From assembly GCA_029204225.1 (NCBI GenBank), contig CM055103.1:39999323-40063322 (forward strand): a stretch of 64,000 bases of DNA. Reading direction: 5' to 3'. This DNA comes from Diphasiastrum complanatum (lineage: Eukaryota; Streptophyta; Lycopodiopsida; Lycopodiales; Lycopodiaceae). Positions 21,202 to 32,330 of the stretch are shown piece by piece. The first letter of the stretch is position 1; each line of letters begins with the position of its first letter. A model generated the notes under the pieces. The model was not told the origin of the DNA and did not search any database. It saw nothing but the letters and a program-made list of their open reading frames with translations. Position numbers and translations under genes: made by a program.

Positions 21202-22102
21202 ACATTAGGTGTAAAGGAGATTAGGAGGGATAAGTTTTTCAACATGTTTTTGATCCCACATTATACAAGCCTACAAGGCTCAAATGAAAGAGATAAAACA
21301 CCATAATCAAACCCTATGAGTGTCAAATGTCTTAAGATCAATGATAAAATTCCTTCTAAATCTGAAGCTGGGATGTAAAATGCCTATTCCATAACACACA
21401 GAATTGATAGTTTTAGGTTTAAAATGGGATTTCCTTCATAGCTGAGCTAATCAATAACCTTTTAGTCTTAAAGATGCTGCACAACTGTCACTAAGCACAT
21501 GCGACTCTCAGTTGACAAAGTGAGTAAAAATTGCAGCAAGATTCAAGATAACGATGGAGTCAGAACAAGAAAATTAAAGGAGCAAAAGATTTGCTTGTAA
21601 GTATGTCAGAATACCGGGCAATACGTGAGCACTCAGGGCCTTCGTGTCGCGCGCCTGTATCAGGATTCAGGAATAGGTCATTTTCATCTCAGAGAACAGT
21701 ACACTAATGAGGTGTCATTGTAGGTCAGATGGTTAAAAGGAAGCTTTCCTCGCAGCCTGCCTGATTCCAGCTACCTTATAGGTCAGATTCACAACTTTAC
21801 TGATTACTCCCAAAGAAATCCAGAAAAGGACCAAGCTCGGCATCTTCATCTTCTCTGCACACACAGGTTATAAGATTGAAGTCCCTGGCGCCGCTGCATC
21901 ACGACTCACTCACGAGTACATAGAGCAGTAAAATTGAAGGAAGATGCGAGATCTGCCTGACAGCAGTTACGATGAATACGGTCATCCGTAGCGAGTAGTT
22001 ACTCCCACCTTGCCTTAAGTAAAAGCACATTTTGGAAGCTTTTTGCATCAATTGAATTATGGATTCTCGAAAGTGGGCAAGACGACGAGAGAGGTTTGCA
22101 CT

Positions 22103-22248
22103 GTGCACGATCCATGGAGCCAAAAACACGAAGAAAAACAAGAGGTGACGCCAAAAAGCAAAGGAGAGGGAGAGGGTGCACGATCCATGGAGCCAAAAAC
22201 ATGAAGAAAAACAAGAGGTGGTGCTGAAAAAGCTACAAAGAGTACTTG
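22103..22248. repeat. Tandem duplication, period 73 bp
   Basis: Two units start GTGCACGATCCATGGAGCC (22103 and 22176). The first 45 bp of each are nearly identical and the rest diverges. Confidence 0.85.
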
Positions 22249-23724
22249 GAAAAGGATTTTAGAGAGACATTTCCCCCATGTTAAGCTTCTAGAGGTTTTA
22301 TGTCTCATCTACCTTTCTCACTAGAATTACCGATCTTCCCACCAACTTAATTATTGACGTCTTTCATTTTTTTCAATGGTAATATCTGCAATAGCCTAGG
22401 TAGGTCAACATGGCATAATGCAGCGTATGGGTAAAGTTGTTGATTGTGACTGATGGAAAGCTTAAATCTCAAATGTTGTGTAGTGACATCTTAGGAGCTT
22501 GCTTTTCACTTGGCATTGCCCACATGGTGTTGTCAGGTTGTATATGTTGTGTATAACCACTACTAGTTGCATAACTCTATATAAAAAAAATAAATTGGTA
22601 AGAAAATGAATAAAAGATACAAAAAAAAAAAGTCGTTGGTTTTGTAAGCTAACAAATGGGCTATTTAATTTTTCATTTTAGGGGGTTTTATGAAACATAA
22701 TTTCTCAACTTTATGTTTGGCTTTGAATTTACGGATTGAAAAGCTCATGTTTTGTATGCGGCTTTATGGGCATAAACATTGTGGACAATTATGCATAAAG
22801 CATGCCAACTGTCATTGTTGCATCTACTCTTAAGAGACAAATATCATTGAACCACAAAACACTTAAAATAAAATTATAGGTCGTATTTGTGATGGGTAAA
22901 AGCCTATGGTCAAGCTTTATGTTTTTTGGGGCCTTAACCCTCATGCCCTTACCCTCAAGTATGGCCCTTGGGGCTCCACCATAATGAGCTTTTGAAGGAC
23001 TTCAAATTTCATAAGGTCATGTCTCTTTCAATACTCATAATGTACCTTGAAAATTTAACAAAGTTTGTTCTACCACAAATTGAGCAGCAGCATACAATTT
23101 GCACACCAGACCTCAAGAGTCTCGGTACACCTCACGCACCCTAGGCTTGTAAGTTATTTGGTATTATGCAAAATAACACTTGTAGCTTTATTGAGAATAT
23201 TGTTAATAATTTGGTGAAAAGAGCTTCAAAACTACTAGAAAGTTGGTGTTGGAAAGAGGTGATAATGCAATAACGACAAGTCGAAGCTTGTGAACAGCTT
23301 ATTGAGCGTCGTGGAATGAGACTGCTTTCCTAATGCATGACTACGCCTCCCAATATTGAACAAAACATAATGACGAGTCACGTTCAATCTTTTAGCAACT
23401 AACTTTGAAATCATCAGAGTTAAAGTGATTACGTAGCCAAACAATGAAGAATTGAATTATTAGACAAAAGCAATATGAGATCACAGAGATTTTGACACAA
23501 TACTGAACGCAATAAAGGATAGATTGATTCAGCAAAATGATGAGCACAAGACAATTGCAGAAAGAAACTGCGTATTCTAAGCTATATCTGAAAACTCTAT
23601 CTGATCTGCACTTCCATTGATAAGCAGTAAGCGCTTATAGCAAAACTCTAAAAGAACTCTAAAGAACTGAGTTTGAATGCTCAAGAGTGTTCAAATTTTC
23701 TTGGAAATTTACTTGTAGAATCCA

Positions 23725-24626
23725 CCTGTGAGTGATTTTCGTATCAACTACATTTCTATTGGCAGGTAATTCGGGTTTGTGATAAGAGATTAATACTCTT
23801 TATCCATAGCTTCTTTCCAGAGATCGGAATTGGGCTGACTGAGTGCCTCTTCGACAGTCGTTGGCTCTTGAACAAGGTAAGTTGCAGACTCGTCGATATA
23901 CCTATTAGGTGGTCCGTTGACTCTTGTCAATCTTCTGGGTGATGATTGAAGTTGATCTTCATCATGTTGTAGTTGTTGAACTGCAACATCATCATCTTCA
24001 GCATCGATGTTGATAACTTGTTCGTCGGGAGTAGACAAGCTTGGACCTTCAATAGGAATAGTCGAATTTGGAATTTGAAAGTTTGATGTTCCGGAAGAGT
24101 CCGAAAATTCGACTATTGCCAATTCGACTAAGGTTCTATTTCTTCTCTCAGCAAGACCATTCGACTGAGGCAAATAGGAGGTAATGTATTGTTGCTCAAT
24201 GTCGTTGCTAAGACAATACTTCTTGAATTCGGTAGAGATATATTCTTCCTCATTGTCAGACCTCGGTGCTTTAAATATTTTACTAGTTTGATTATTTGCA
24301 TACTCTTTGAATTGTTGAAACTTGTTGAAAGCCTTCGATTTCTGCTTGATGAAACAAACAGCTGTTCTTCTCAAATATTCGTCAATGAAGGTAATAAAAT
24401 ACTTTGCATCTAACAACAATGGAGTTTGCATTGGACCACATATATCTGAATGAACAACATCTAACAAACCTTTTGTTGCATGCCTATGACTCGATTTAAA
24501 GAGAATCATAGTGTGCTTTCCAAGGATGCAGCTATGACAAACAAGGAGGTCGACTTTGTCGGATGGATAGTCGAGATCAAGTGCAAGGGATCGTTTAGAC
24601 ATGTATGGAACAGATGTATGATTCAA
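23725..24626 (-). pseudogene. Copia integrase core and linker to RT, internally deleted
   Basis: The minus-strand ORF 23790-24626 (278 codons) contains pre-integrase and zinc region (CHSCILGKH), the DDE core with HSDICGP, APRSDNEEEYIS and NGLAERRNRT, so all three acidic residues are present. After LVELA the integrase C-terminus is missing and the reading jumps to an acidic linker. RT entry follows (PTTVEEALSQPNSDLWKEAMDKEY). A few more RT residues (NVVDTK) are visible to about 23725, after which similarity ends. Confidence 0.8.
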
Positions 24627-25680
24627 GTGTCCTAATCGATGATGTCATAGTAATGCTTTATTGACAAGAATAGAGATTTTCAAGGCTTGACTAGTATCAC
24701 AATAACATTGCACCAATCTATATAAGTTTCCATGCCTCTTGTCGAGTGCAAGAATCTTACTTGTCCTATCGATAATTTGGCATTGATCAAACTTGAACTC
24801 TACCTTATGACATAAATCAGTGATTCTACTTATTGATAGCAGATTTGTGAAAAGTTCATGAACATACAAAACATTTAATGGTAGTTTGAATTGATCATGC
24901 TGTGATTTCAATCTCACAGTACCTTCACCTTTGAAAGTGTGAGTGCTATTGTCGCCAAGATGAATGTATCTTATTGGACTGTAAGGCGTATAGGAGTGAA
25001 AATGTTCAATGAATGATCATATGTTGAGTAGCTCTAGAATTCAGAAACCAAGAATTATCCAATAGTGCTTTTCGGTCTTTGACCATAAATGCTCCTTCGT
25101 CCATGTCGACGTCGGGAGGTGCTGTGACTGCATTCACCTGTTGATCACGTTGCTTGCTAGCATTCTTTGCTTTGAGAACCCTACAATCCTGGATCTCATG
25201 ATTAGTGCTCTTGCAATACTTATAGAACATCTTCTTCCGCGACTGTGAATTTGATAATTGTTCTTGACTTTGAATCGATTTCTGATTTGATGCGGACTGC
25301 TTAGAGCTTTTATGCTTCTGTCGTTTTGAGCCTTTGTAGACATATAGAGCTTGAGATGATGAAGTCGACGAAGCTTCTTGACTTCTTTGATTATCTTCTT
25401 GCAGCAACATAGTGATAACTCTGGTAAGAGTCAAATCTGAGTGTGTCGACATGATCATCACCCAGTTCTTATATGTAGAGGGCAAGCTTGAAAGCAATGT
25501 CATGATTGCCTCTTTATCGTTTATGACTGATCCAACAACGGCCATATGTTACAAGAGGTTTCCAACGTATTTCTATGAATATAAAAGCTATAATTATCTT
25601 CATCATCGCTTGCTTTCTCTAACCAATCTTTATCATTGCATAGACTTTGGAGCGACCTGGGAGCGACCTTTGGAGTGATT
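24627..25680 (-). pseudogene. Copia gag, protease and pre-integrase, damaged
   Basis: Gag occupies 25006-25545 and a little upstream (VGSVINDKEAIMTLLSSLPSTYKNW, then LLQEDNQRS). The zinc knuckle reads YKYCKSTNHEIQDC, so the first Cys is Tyr. The protease site reads NSRATQHM where DSGATQHM is expected, losing the catalytic Asp. Pre-integrase follows at 24645-24917 (LLSISRITDL..KVEFKFD). Stops separate the parts. Confidence 0.75.
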
Positions 25681-25689
25681 TTGGACTAG

Positions 25690-26095
25690 ATTCATTAGCT
25701 CTTCTTGTTTGTAGCTTTTCTTGCTTGTAGTTTGGTTTGTTTTGATTGTTAAAGTGTTACATTTCTTTAATAGCAAAGTTCTTCAAGAGGTTTCTATGTG
25801 TTCCTCTTTTAACTAATTGGTTGGAATCATAAGAATGTTTTTGCGCATTTTCTAGCATTGAGATTATACCATCAGATACTGGTAGCAAATGGCCAATCTA
25901 TTCTCACATTAAAAAATTGTGATTCTCTCCATCCTAAAAAAGGTTTTCTTTATAACTCTCACCTATACGAGAATTATAAGGATGAAGAAAACGACCACCT
26001 TTTCCTACATGAGAACCAATTGACCATCTACTAGTTGTATTAGATGGTATAATCTTGATGCTACAAAATGTGCTCCTGTGTTCTTATCATTCTAG
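25690..26095. other. Non-coding stretch between copia and CACTA remnants
   Basis: No gene seen. No LTR or PBS expected upstream of the minus-strand copia gag could be found here, so that element has lost its 5' end. Confidence 0.4.
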
Positions 26096-26416
26096 CTAGT
26101 TAGTGAAAAGCGGAACACGTATAAAAAGCCTCTTGAATATAATTGTTCTAAAATCGTAAGATTCTTGATGTTGAAAAAATATAATCCTTTGACACCATTC
26201 TTTTACATGTATCATACTTGAACATTCACTCAAACCAAGATACTCATGCATTGTCCACATTAGAATTCCATGAAGAGTGAAATTTCTATCTTGCAAAGGC
26301 CTTGATATGTCATACTCATTGACACCATTCCAAAGCCTGGACAATTCTGTAATCAATGGTTCTGCTTCACGACTTCGGATTGTTGGAATTCTATGCTCAG
26401 CCTCAAATCCATTCAT
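26096..26416 (-). pseudogene. CACTA (En/Spm, Tnp2-like) transposase fragment
   Basis: The minus-strand frame contains EAEPLITELSRLWNGV followed by YDISRPLQDRNFTLHG and ILMWTMHEYLGLSECS. This matches the plant Tnp2 pattern 'PLIDELkeLW..GV.tyDa....F.lra.llWTi.D.pay' from memory of the family. Only about 100 residues remain and no terminal CACTA repeats were located. The assignment rests on this one conserved block. Confidence 0.6.
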
Positions 26417-27064
26417 TAATGAGCATCCTAAAAGTTTTACAAAAACCCAGAAAAAGAAGGCTCAAATTTTGAGCAACATAGATTTTTCGACCCTAGATCG
26501 GATCAGATCGAGGCGGAAATTATCCAGACGTCTTTGACTCTAGATTGGGTTGAATCGGGTCTGGTTTTTCTGACCCTGAAAAATCCGATCCTGACTGTAT
26601 TTTCGACCCATTATACATTAGAGAAAATTTGGCCTTGGAAAGGGCCCTATAAGGATTGCCACATAGCATGACAATTTTTTGGCAATGTAAAAGACTAAAA
26701 TTAAATCTTTTTCTGCCCGCAATCCTGCCCACACAGTCTTCGATGATTAGCTATTATGTGCGAGGTACAGTTTGTGATTGAAAAAAATCATAACTTTTGA
26801 ACGGCAGCTCATTAGAGGAGTTTTGAGCTCCAAAAGGACCCTTTAAGAATTCGTGCAAGATGTAGTTTATATTATTAAAATATTATAGCACTAATATTTT
26901 TGACTTGCCGTAACTTTTTAATCGTAGCTCAAAAGTATGTCATCTAACATGTCATTGGAAAGCCCTTGTTGAGCGCTTTCTAATGCACCAAACTCCGCTA
27001 AATTTGAACTTACCACTAAAAAGTTATGCCATTTTTAGTGTGGAATCAAAATGTGAACTCAAAA

Positions 27065-27808
27065 AGTTACGTTACGTAGATTTCAAATTTGAGTGTTTTG
27101 ATTGGTCCATGTGTAAGAAAAAATTGAGAAAAAATATAAAAAGAATCTTTACAAAGGATCTTTTTTGGATTTAGAACTCCTCTAATGCGGATTGAGACGA
27201 TTACGGTGCCATTAGAAATCCCTCGACGAGAGCTTTTCAATGACACCCAAGATGACCCAGTTTTGAGCTACGGTGAATAAGTTATGGCCAGTCAAAGATT
27301 TGGTCGGTCAACTCTTGGTCAACCTGATATCTCTTTCAAGCGCAACTGACCGGAACAATAATTTGCACTTTCTTGGACTACGGTATCTGCACTTCCTCTA
27401 TAGGCATGTCCAAACCGGGTCAACTGCACTTGAAAGAGATATCGGGTTGACCAAGAATTGACCTACCAAAACTTTAACTGGCCATAACTTCTTCACCGTA
27501 GCTCGGAATTGGGTCATGTTACTGTTGTTGAAAAGCTCTCGTCAAGGGCTTTCTAATGGCACTGTAATCGTCTCAATCCGAGTTGTCGTTCAAAAGTTAC
27601 ATTGTTTTTTTTGCTGAGTTGCATACTATACTACAAATAAAATGGCTTATTAACGGGCTGCCCCCGATGCAAAATTACAGTTCTTTTAGAAAGAAAAGAA
27701 ATCAATTTAAAGGAGCTACGTTACATAGATTTCAAATTTGAGTGTTTTGATTGGACCATGTGGAAGAAACTTTTGAGAAAAAAAATAAAAAAATATCTTT
27801 TGGAAGGC
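27065..27808. repeat. Foldback repeat: inverted arms within a direct repeat
   Basis: Inverted arms of 166 bp, about 85% matched by eye, lie at 27188-27353 and 27415-27580 around a 61-bp loop. Outside them a 95-bp direct repeat occurs at 27065-27160 and 27714-27808 (shared TAGATTTCAAATTTGAGTG). Related words (AACTTTTGAACGGCAGCTC) recur near 26790. There is no coding capacity. It could be a foldback/MITE-type element or a hairpin RNA source. Confidence 0.8.
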
Positions 27809-27882
27809 CCCTTTTGTGCTCAAATTTTCTCTAATGAATATTGATCCTTTGTATATTTTTCGATACTTTGTAAATTCGATAT

Positions 27883-28358
27883 TGTCAACTGACCCAATGA
27901 CTTCACGTTGACAGTCCGCCTACTTTGTAACTGTTTGAGACGGTTGTAATAACTGTAGAAAATATCAGTTATAGATATTTTGAGTAGTGTATCAAGTTAA
28001 GTATCTACATCAAAAAATTTCTTCAAGTATTTTGATAATCTTCTGATTTCAAAACATCTGATAATTGTATCTATCAATTCATTCAGATAGTTCTGTTACA
28101 TGTGTTATCACACACAATGATCAAGGTTCTCACTCTGTAGCCAGCGTTACCACGCTCAACCAACTGAAGTTATCACTTCATGTGATTGTACTCATTGTTG
28201 ATATTAATCAAAATACATTTTCAGTCCTACCACTGTCATTGTTCATTTGTGCATTTGTTGAATCCTTCGTTTGAATTATTTTTTTGTTGTTTGTTGTGCT
28301 TCCGATCCTAAATGAAACTTGCTCATCAGCTTCTGCTCATTCTCACTTATTTGCAACA
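27883..28358 (+). repeat. Probable 5' LTR of a plus-strand copia
   Basis: The right end ...TTGCAACA at 28358 abuts a PBS-like TGGTATCA, as expected for a 5' LTR. The left end TGTCAACTGACC at 27883 is chosen because it starts with TG and gives a plausible 476-bp length. The left border is uncertain. Confidence 0.4.
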
Positions 28359-28370
28359 TGGTATCATGGC
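28359..28370 (+). promoter_or_regulatory. Primer-binding site, partial iMet type
   Basis: TGGTATCATGGC keeps the first eight bases of the plant copia PBS and lies directly after the LTR end. Confidence 0.55.
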
Positions 28371-28560
28371 AGTTCAGTAATCTACATTTCTATTATGGAT
28401 TATCAAGTCTTCTTTCTATCAAGACAACGTTCTAGCAAGCGCGCAGCCAACAATATTCTAAATTCGTTGTTTCTACCAATAGTTGCACTCAACCAGAATG
28501 ATCTACTAGTTCTCCTCTGATCAACTTGATAGGAGTAACTACCATCTCTAAAAATTCAAA

Positions 28561-29110
28561 ATGAAGGTCATGCTACTAGCCAAAGAATTGTGGGACATTG
28601 TTGATGGCACAAAGGTTAAATCAGAGGATGATGCAGTCACTATCACCAAATGGAAACCAAAAGATGGCAAGGCATTTGCCTACAATACTCTCAACCTCAG
28701 AGACATTCAAATTATTCACATAAGTGTTGTTCAGACTACTGGGATGCATGGGACATCCTAGAAACTCTCCATGGTATCAGAGATACCACATCCAAATTAC
28801 ATTTGAGAAGAAATTCTTCAACATAAAGATGTTTGAAGCAGAAAACAGTCTCAAGCCATCTCATCACTTTCAAAGCCTTTTTGGAGCAAATGTCTGCAAT
28901 TGGCTCAGTCATTGAAGATTCTGATGTTGTTATGACTCTATTATCGAGTCTTCTTGAAGCCTATGAAAATTGGGTCCTGGCAATTTTGACCCAAGAGCAC
29001 CTCACTCTTTGAAGAGTAATTTTGATGCTTCTACGAGAGGAAATCAGAAAATCTGCAACCTCCTCAGGCTCAGGGTTGGATCCTCAACTACTATATTCCA
29101 AAAGTCAGAA
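28561..29110 (+). pseudogene. Copia Gag, frameshifted fragment
   Basis: It opens MKVMLLAKELWDIVDGTKV, a typical copia Gag start region. After frame changes it reads IGSVIEDSDVVMTLLSSL and ENWVLAILTQEHLTL, then LLREEIRKS. It resembles the Gag at 25006-25545 (MTLLSSLPSTYKNW). It ends near 29110, where an opposite-strand ORF remnant begins. Confidence 0.7.
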
Positions 29111-30738
29111 GTCTTGAAGGGACTGGGGCTGATTTGAGAACTGATTCTACTCTTCGAGTCTCTTGGCTCCTTCGCTCTACAACTCTTCTAAAGCTGTTAG
29201 CAACTTCGCGTCTTTCAGTTGCAGGTCCTGATTTGCCGTTTTGAGCTTGTCTGTCTGTTGTGCTAGCTGGTGCACCAACCAATGAAGATGGTATGATGTC
29301 TCAGCGATGCCACTTCAAGGACTCTTTGGATTTTTCGAACAAGCTGTCATAGGCTGGAAGGGAGGGGAACTCAATAGGAAGACGATGGTAAGTAGGAAAA
29401 GAAACTGAGAAGCTGCAGAATGATTTGGTAGTATCAACAATGGTGGTGGTGGTGGAAGTTAGAAATGTGACTGGTGCAATTGCCTCTTGAACTATCTCCA
29501 ATCCCTCATCTACAAGATCGCCTTCATCGAGTGTATTCAAGAGTGTCTACATCGATGAAGTCATCTTGCTTCAAAGCAGAGGGGTCTTCAGCTTTCTCTT
29601 CATCCTTTGAGCTTTCTTAGACTTTGACTATTACTTGTGCCGCTTGATCTTGATCTTCTGCCCTTGTTTCTTGATCATGTTCAACTTCACCTATCTCTTT
29701 TGCTTTGTCATCTTGAGTGGAATCAGCTGCAATTATATTTTCTGCGCATGTAGTTGCAGACAGTTTCCTTTCTCGCTCCCCTAAAATAGTTGGATGGCTA
29801 CCACAAAATCAAGTGTCTGCTGGGCATGAGGGGGTGATGTAAGAATGTGAAGTGATCCTGATAGTGATTGGGATCTGGAGTGTCTAGCATGTGATTGTGA
29901 CCCGGATGGTGACTGGGTTCGAGATCTTCAGGTTGGTGATTGGATTGGAGATTGTGTCTACTAGGTGGGAGGCAGTAGTTGAGGGTCTTTGTTGTCTACT
30001 ATGTCTCGTCTAGAGGCTGCCTTCCTCTTCATCTTCATTTTCCTCACTACTGGATGAAACATCTTCGTACCCTGCCATCTTTTGCTTATGTTTCCTTGGA
30101 GTCAACTTCTTGGTCTTAGATGGTGGTGGGCTATCGGACTCCATCTCTAATTCAGCAGCTGGTTTGCTGGTGGTCATCTTCATCCTCTGCTTCTTTGGTG
30201 GTATGGTATCATCAAGTTGAGCGGCGTGTGGTGATGACCTGTCATGTCGCTTTTTGGTTCAATGCTCATGAACTGTAGCAACTTGTTGGGAAGGTGTGGT
30301 TGTAGCTATGGATGGTTTATAGCCTCGGCTTGCCGCATCATCTCTGGGAGCCAAAGCAAGCTTTAAGTCGATAGAAGACTGAATTTGAGTGAGATCAAAA
30401 CAGATATAACCCAAGGAGGTAACTGGGGCTTGCTTTTGTAAGGCATTGATGAGTTGTCTAGAGATGAATAATGCCAAACTGTACATGTTTTGTTAGCCCT
30501 CATAGGATTCTCCCAGTATGGCAAAAGTCTGAAGGATCCTCAGCAGATGTGCCTTCCGCGTGTAGGTGTATTTGGTGATGTAGCATAGGCAACTCCCAGT
30601 TCCTTGCATTTGATGGCTTTGAGAAGGATGTCATCCTTGTTCCACTTGTTGATTGAGTGTCAAGGAACTTGGCAAACGACTACTACAACATGTTTGTTAG
30701 CTTCACTTCACTGTGATCTGACTCTGCATCGGCCATGT
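29100..30738 (-). pseudogene. Unrecognised ORF remnant with coiled coil, behind a truncated copia RT
   Basis: A minus-strand ATG at 30736 opens MADAESDHSEVKL. Further pieces in changing frames are MYSLALFISRQLINALQ (30486-30259), a basic stretch PPKKQRMKM / KTKKLTPRKHKQKM, an acidic run SSSSEENEDEEEG (near 30040), MNTLDEGDLVDEGLEIVQ (29540) and a leucine-periodic tail LVHQLAQQTDKLKTANQDL. The layout is acidic start, basic patches and C-terminal coiled coil. I do not recognise the family. It may be an extra ORF of a copia element (env-like or captured host sequence). It follows the truncated RT without a visible gap. Confidence 0.5.
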
Positions 30739-30759
30739 TAAAAAAAAAAATTAGATCTT

Positions 30760-32330
30760 TTGATATTTTTCTACTGGCGGATGGAATGGTGGATGCACTG
30801 GCGGATGAAATGACAAATGGATTGCAAAAATGCTCTGTCGAAAACTGGCAAATGCAAGCGATCGAATGGTTCTCAGTATAATCTATTCCATAAACTTGCT
30901 CAAATCCTTTAACCACTAGTCGAGCTTTCCATGTGGATATTGATCCATCCGGCTTAAGCTTTAGCTTGAAGATCCACTTAAAGTCAATAGGATTTGTACC
31001 TATAGGAGGATTGACAAGACTCTAGTCTTGTTCTTCATTGAAAAATGATACTCAGCATCCATAACAGTCTTCCATTTTTCTGCATTGGGCATTGATAGTG
31101 CTTCTGCTACAGTGGCAAATTCATCATGACTGATGAACGCTTGAGGTATCGATGGAGAATGGAGAATGGAACTACTACGATAGAGTCCTGCATTGGTTGC
31201 TTCTGCTTAAAATCATGAAACTTGTCTTCAAGAAAGACAACATCATAGTTGACTGAGATCTAACCTGTAACAACATCGTATATATGATATGCCTTGTGTG
31301 ATGTTGAATAGTCGATAAAGATATATTTGCAGCTTACTATAGTTTCTTCCTCAGATTAGATGGTATTTGAGCATAGCAGAGACATTCAAATACACGCAAG
31401 TGTTTTAGACTTGGTTTCTAGCCATAGTAGGCTTCAAACGACGTCTTGGAATCAATTGCCTTAGTGCTGGAATAATTTTGCAGAAGAAATCGCTTCTGCC
31501 CAAAAGTACTAGGGCACATGAGCATTGACAGTCATGGATCGTGCAGCTTCTATTACTATACGGTTCTTTTGCTTAGCTATGCCATTCTGCTGTGGAGTGT
31601 AGCTGGCCGTGAACTGATGGTGCATGCCACATGATGAAAGGTAGTCCGCCATTTCATTTGATATATACTCTCCCCCTGAATTAGAATGCAGGGCCTTGAT
31701 TCTTTGACCAGTTTGATTCTCAGCATATTGCTTGAATTCCTTGAAGCAATTAAATGTTTCTAACTTGTTCTTTATGAACATGACTCTGGTAAATTGGGAG
31801 TAGTCGTCAATGAATATAATAAAATATAGAGCTTGACCCAAAGAAAGTATGCTCATAGGACCACGTAGGTCACTGTGTATCATTTACAAAATGGACTTTG
31901 CTCTCTTGGCTTGTCCTCTTGGAAATCTTGTTCTAGGTTGTTTCCCTAGTAAACAATTTTCACAAACAGTCTGATTAGCTGTAATAACAACATTGATATT
32001 CATGTCCTTGACCATTTTGTTATGATGCATGTACAAGATTGAACGCATGTCTTTTGCAATATCTACAGAAGAGTTTGGTCTTGGACGATTGTTTTTTATT
32101 GTGATACTGCTATGATTGTTAAGTTTAGGCTAGTTGCTCTGCCTTTGTCTTCTTGCCCTTGAACTTCTTCTTCTTGGACTGATGCTTATTATAGAGTACA
32201 AGGCCATTGACTTGGTACTCGTTGTAGATAAGCTTTTTCTCTTGACTTCTTCTTGCAACAGGCTTGTTGTCAACTTCTGGAGAGATAGCGTAGGAGTATT
32301 GCTCAAAAGCACTACTAAGTTGTCATAGGA
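30760..32330 (-). pseudogene. Copia gag tail, integrase and RT start, degenerate
   Basis: At the right edge (32330-32130) Gag reads YDNLVVLLSNTPTLSLQK, then LLQEEVKRK. Protease is absent. Integrase at 32060-31509 shows CENCLLGKQ, MIHSDLRGPM, LHSNSGGEY (second Asp changed to Asn) and NGIAKQKNR (catalytic Glu changed to Lys), so it is inactive. RT entry at 31130-30780 reads EKWKTVMDAEYHF, then WIFKLKLKPDGSISTWKARL and QVYGIDYTENHSI, and then ends. Stops interrupt it. Confidence 0.75.

Larger units (their letters stand above)
20081..23720. other. Non-coding region with small duplications and a SINE-like copy
   Basis: No gene was recognised. It holds a perfect 44-bp tandem duplication (20877-20964), the second SINE-like copy (21104-21201) and a 73-bp-period duplication (22103-22248). 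The minus open frames at 21899-22308 come from the last of these. RNase H lies to its left and the same-strand copia IN/RT to its right, so part of it may be sequence inserted into, or replacing, one copia. Confidence 0.45.
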
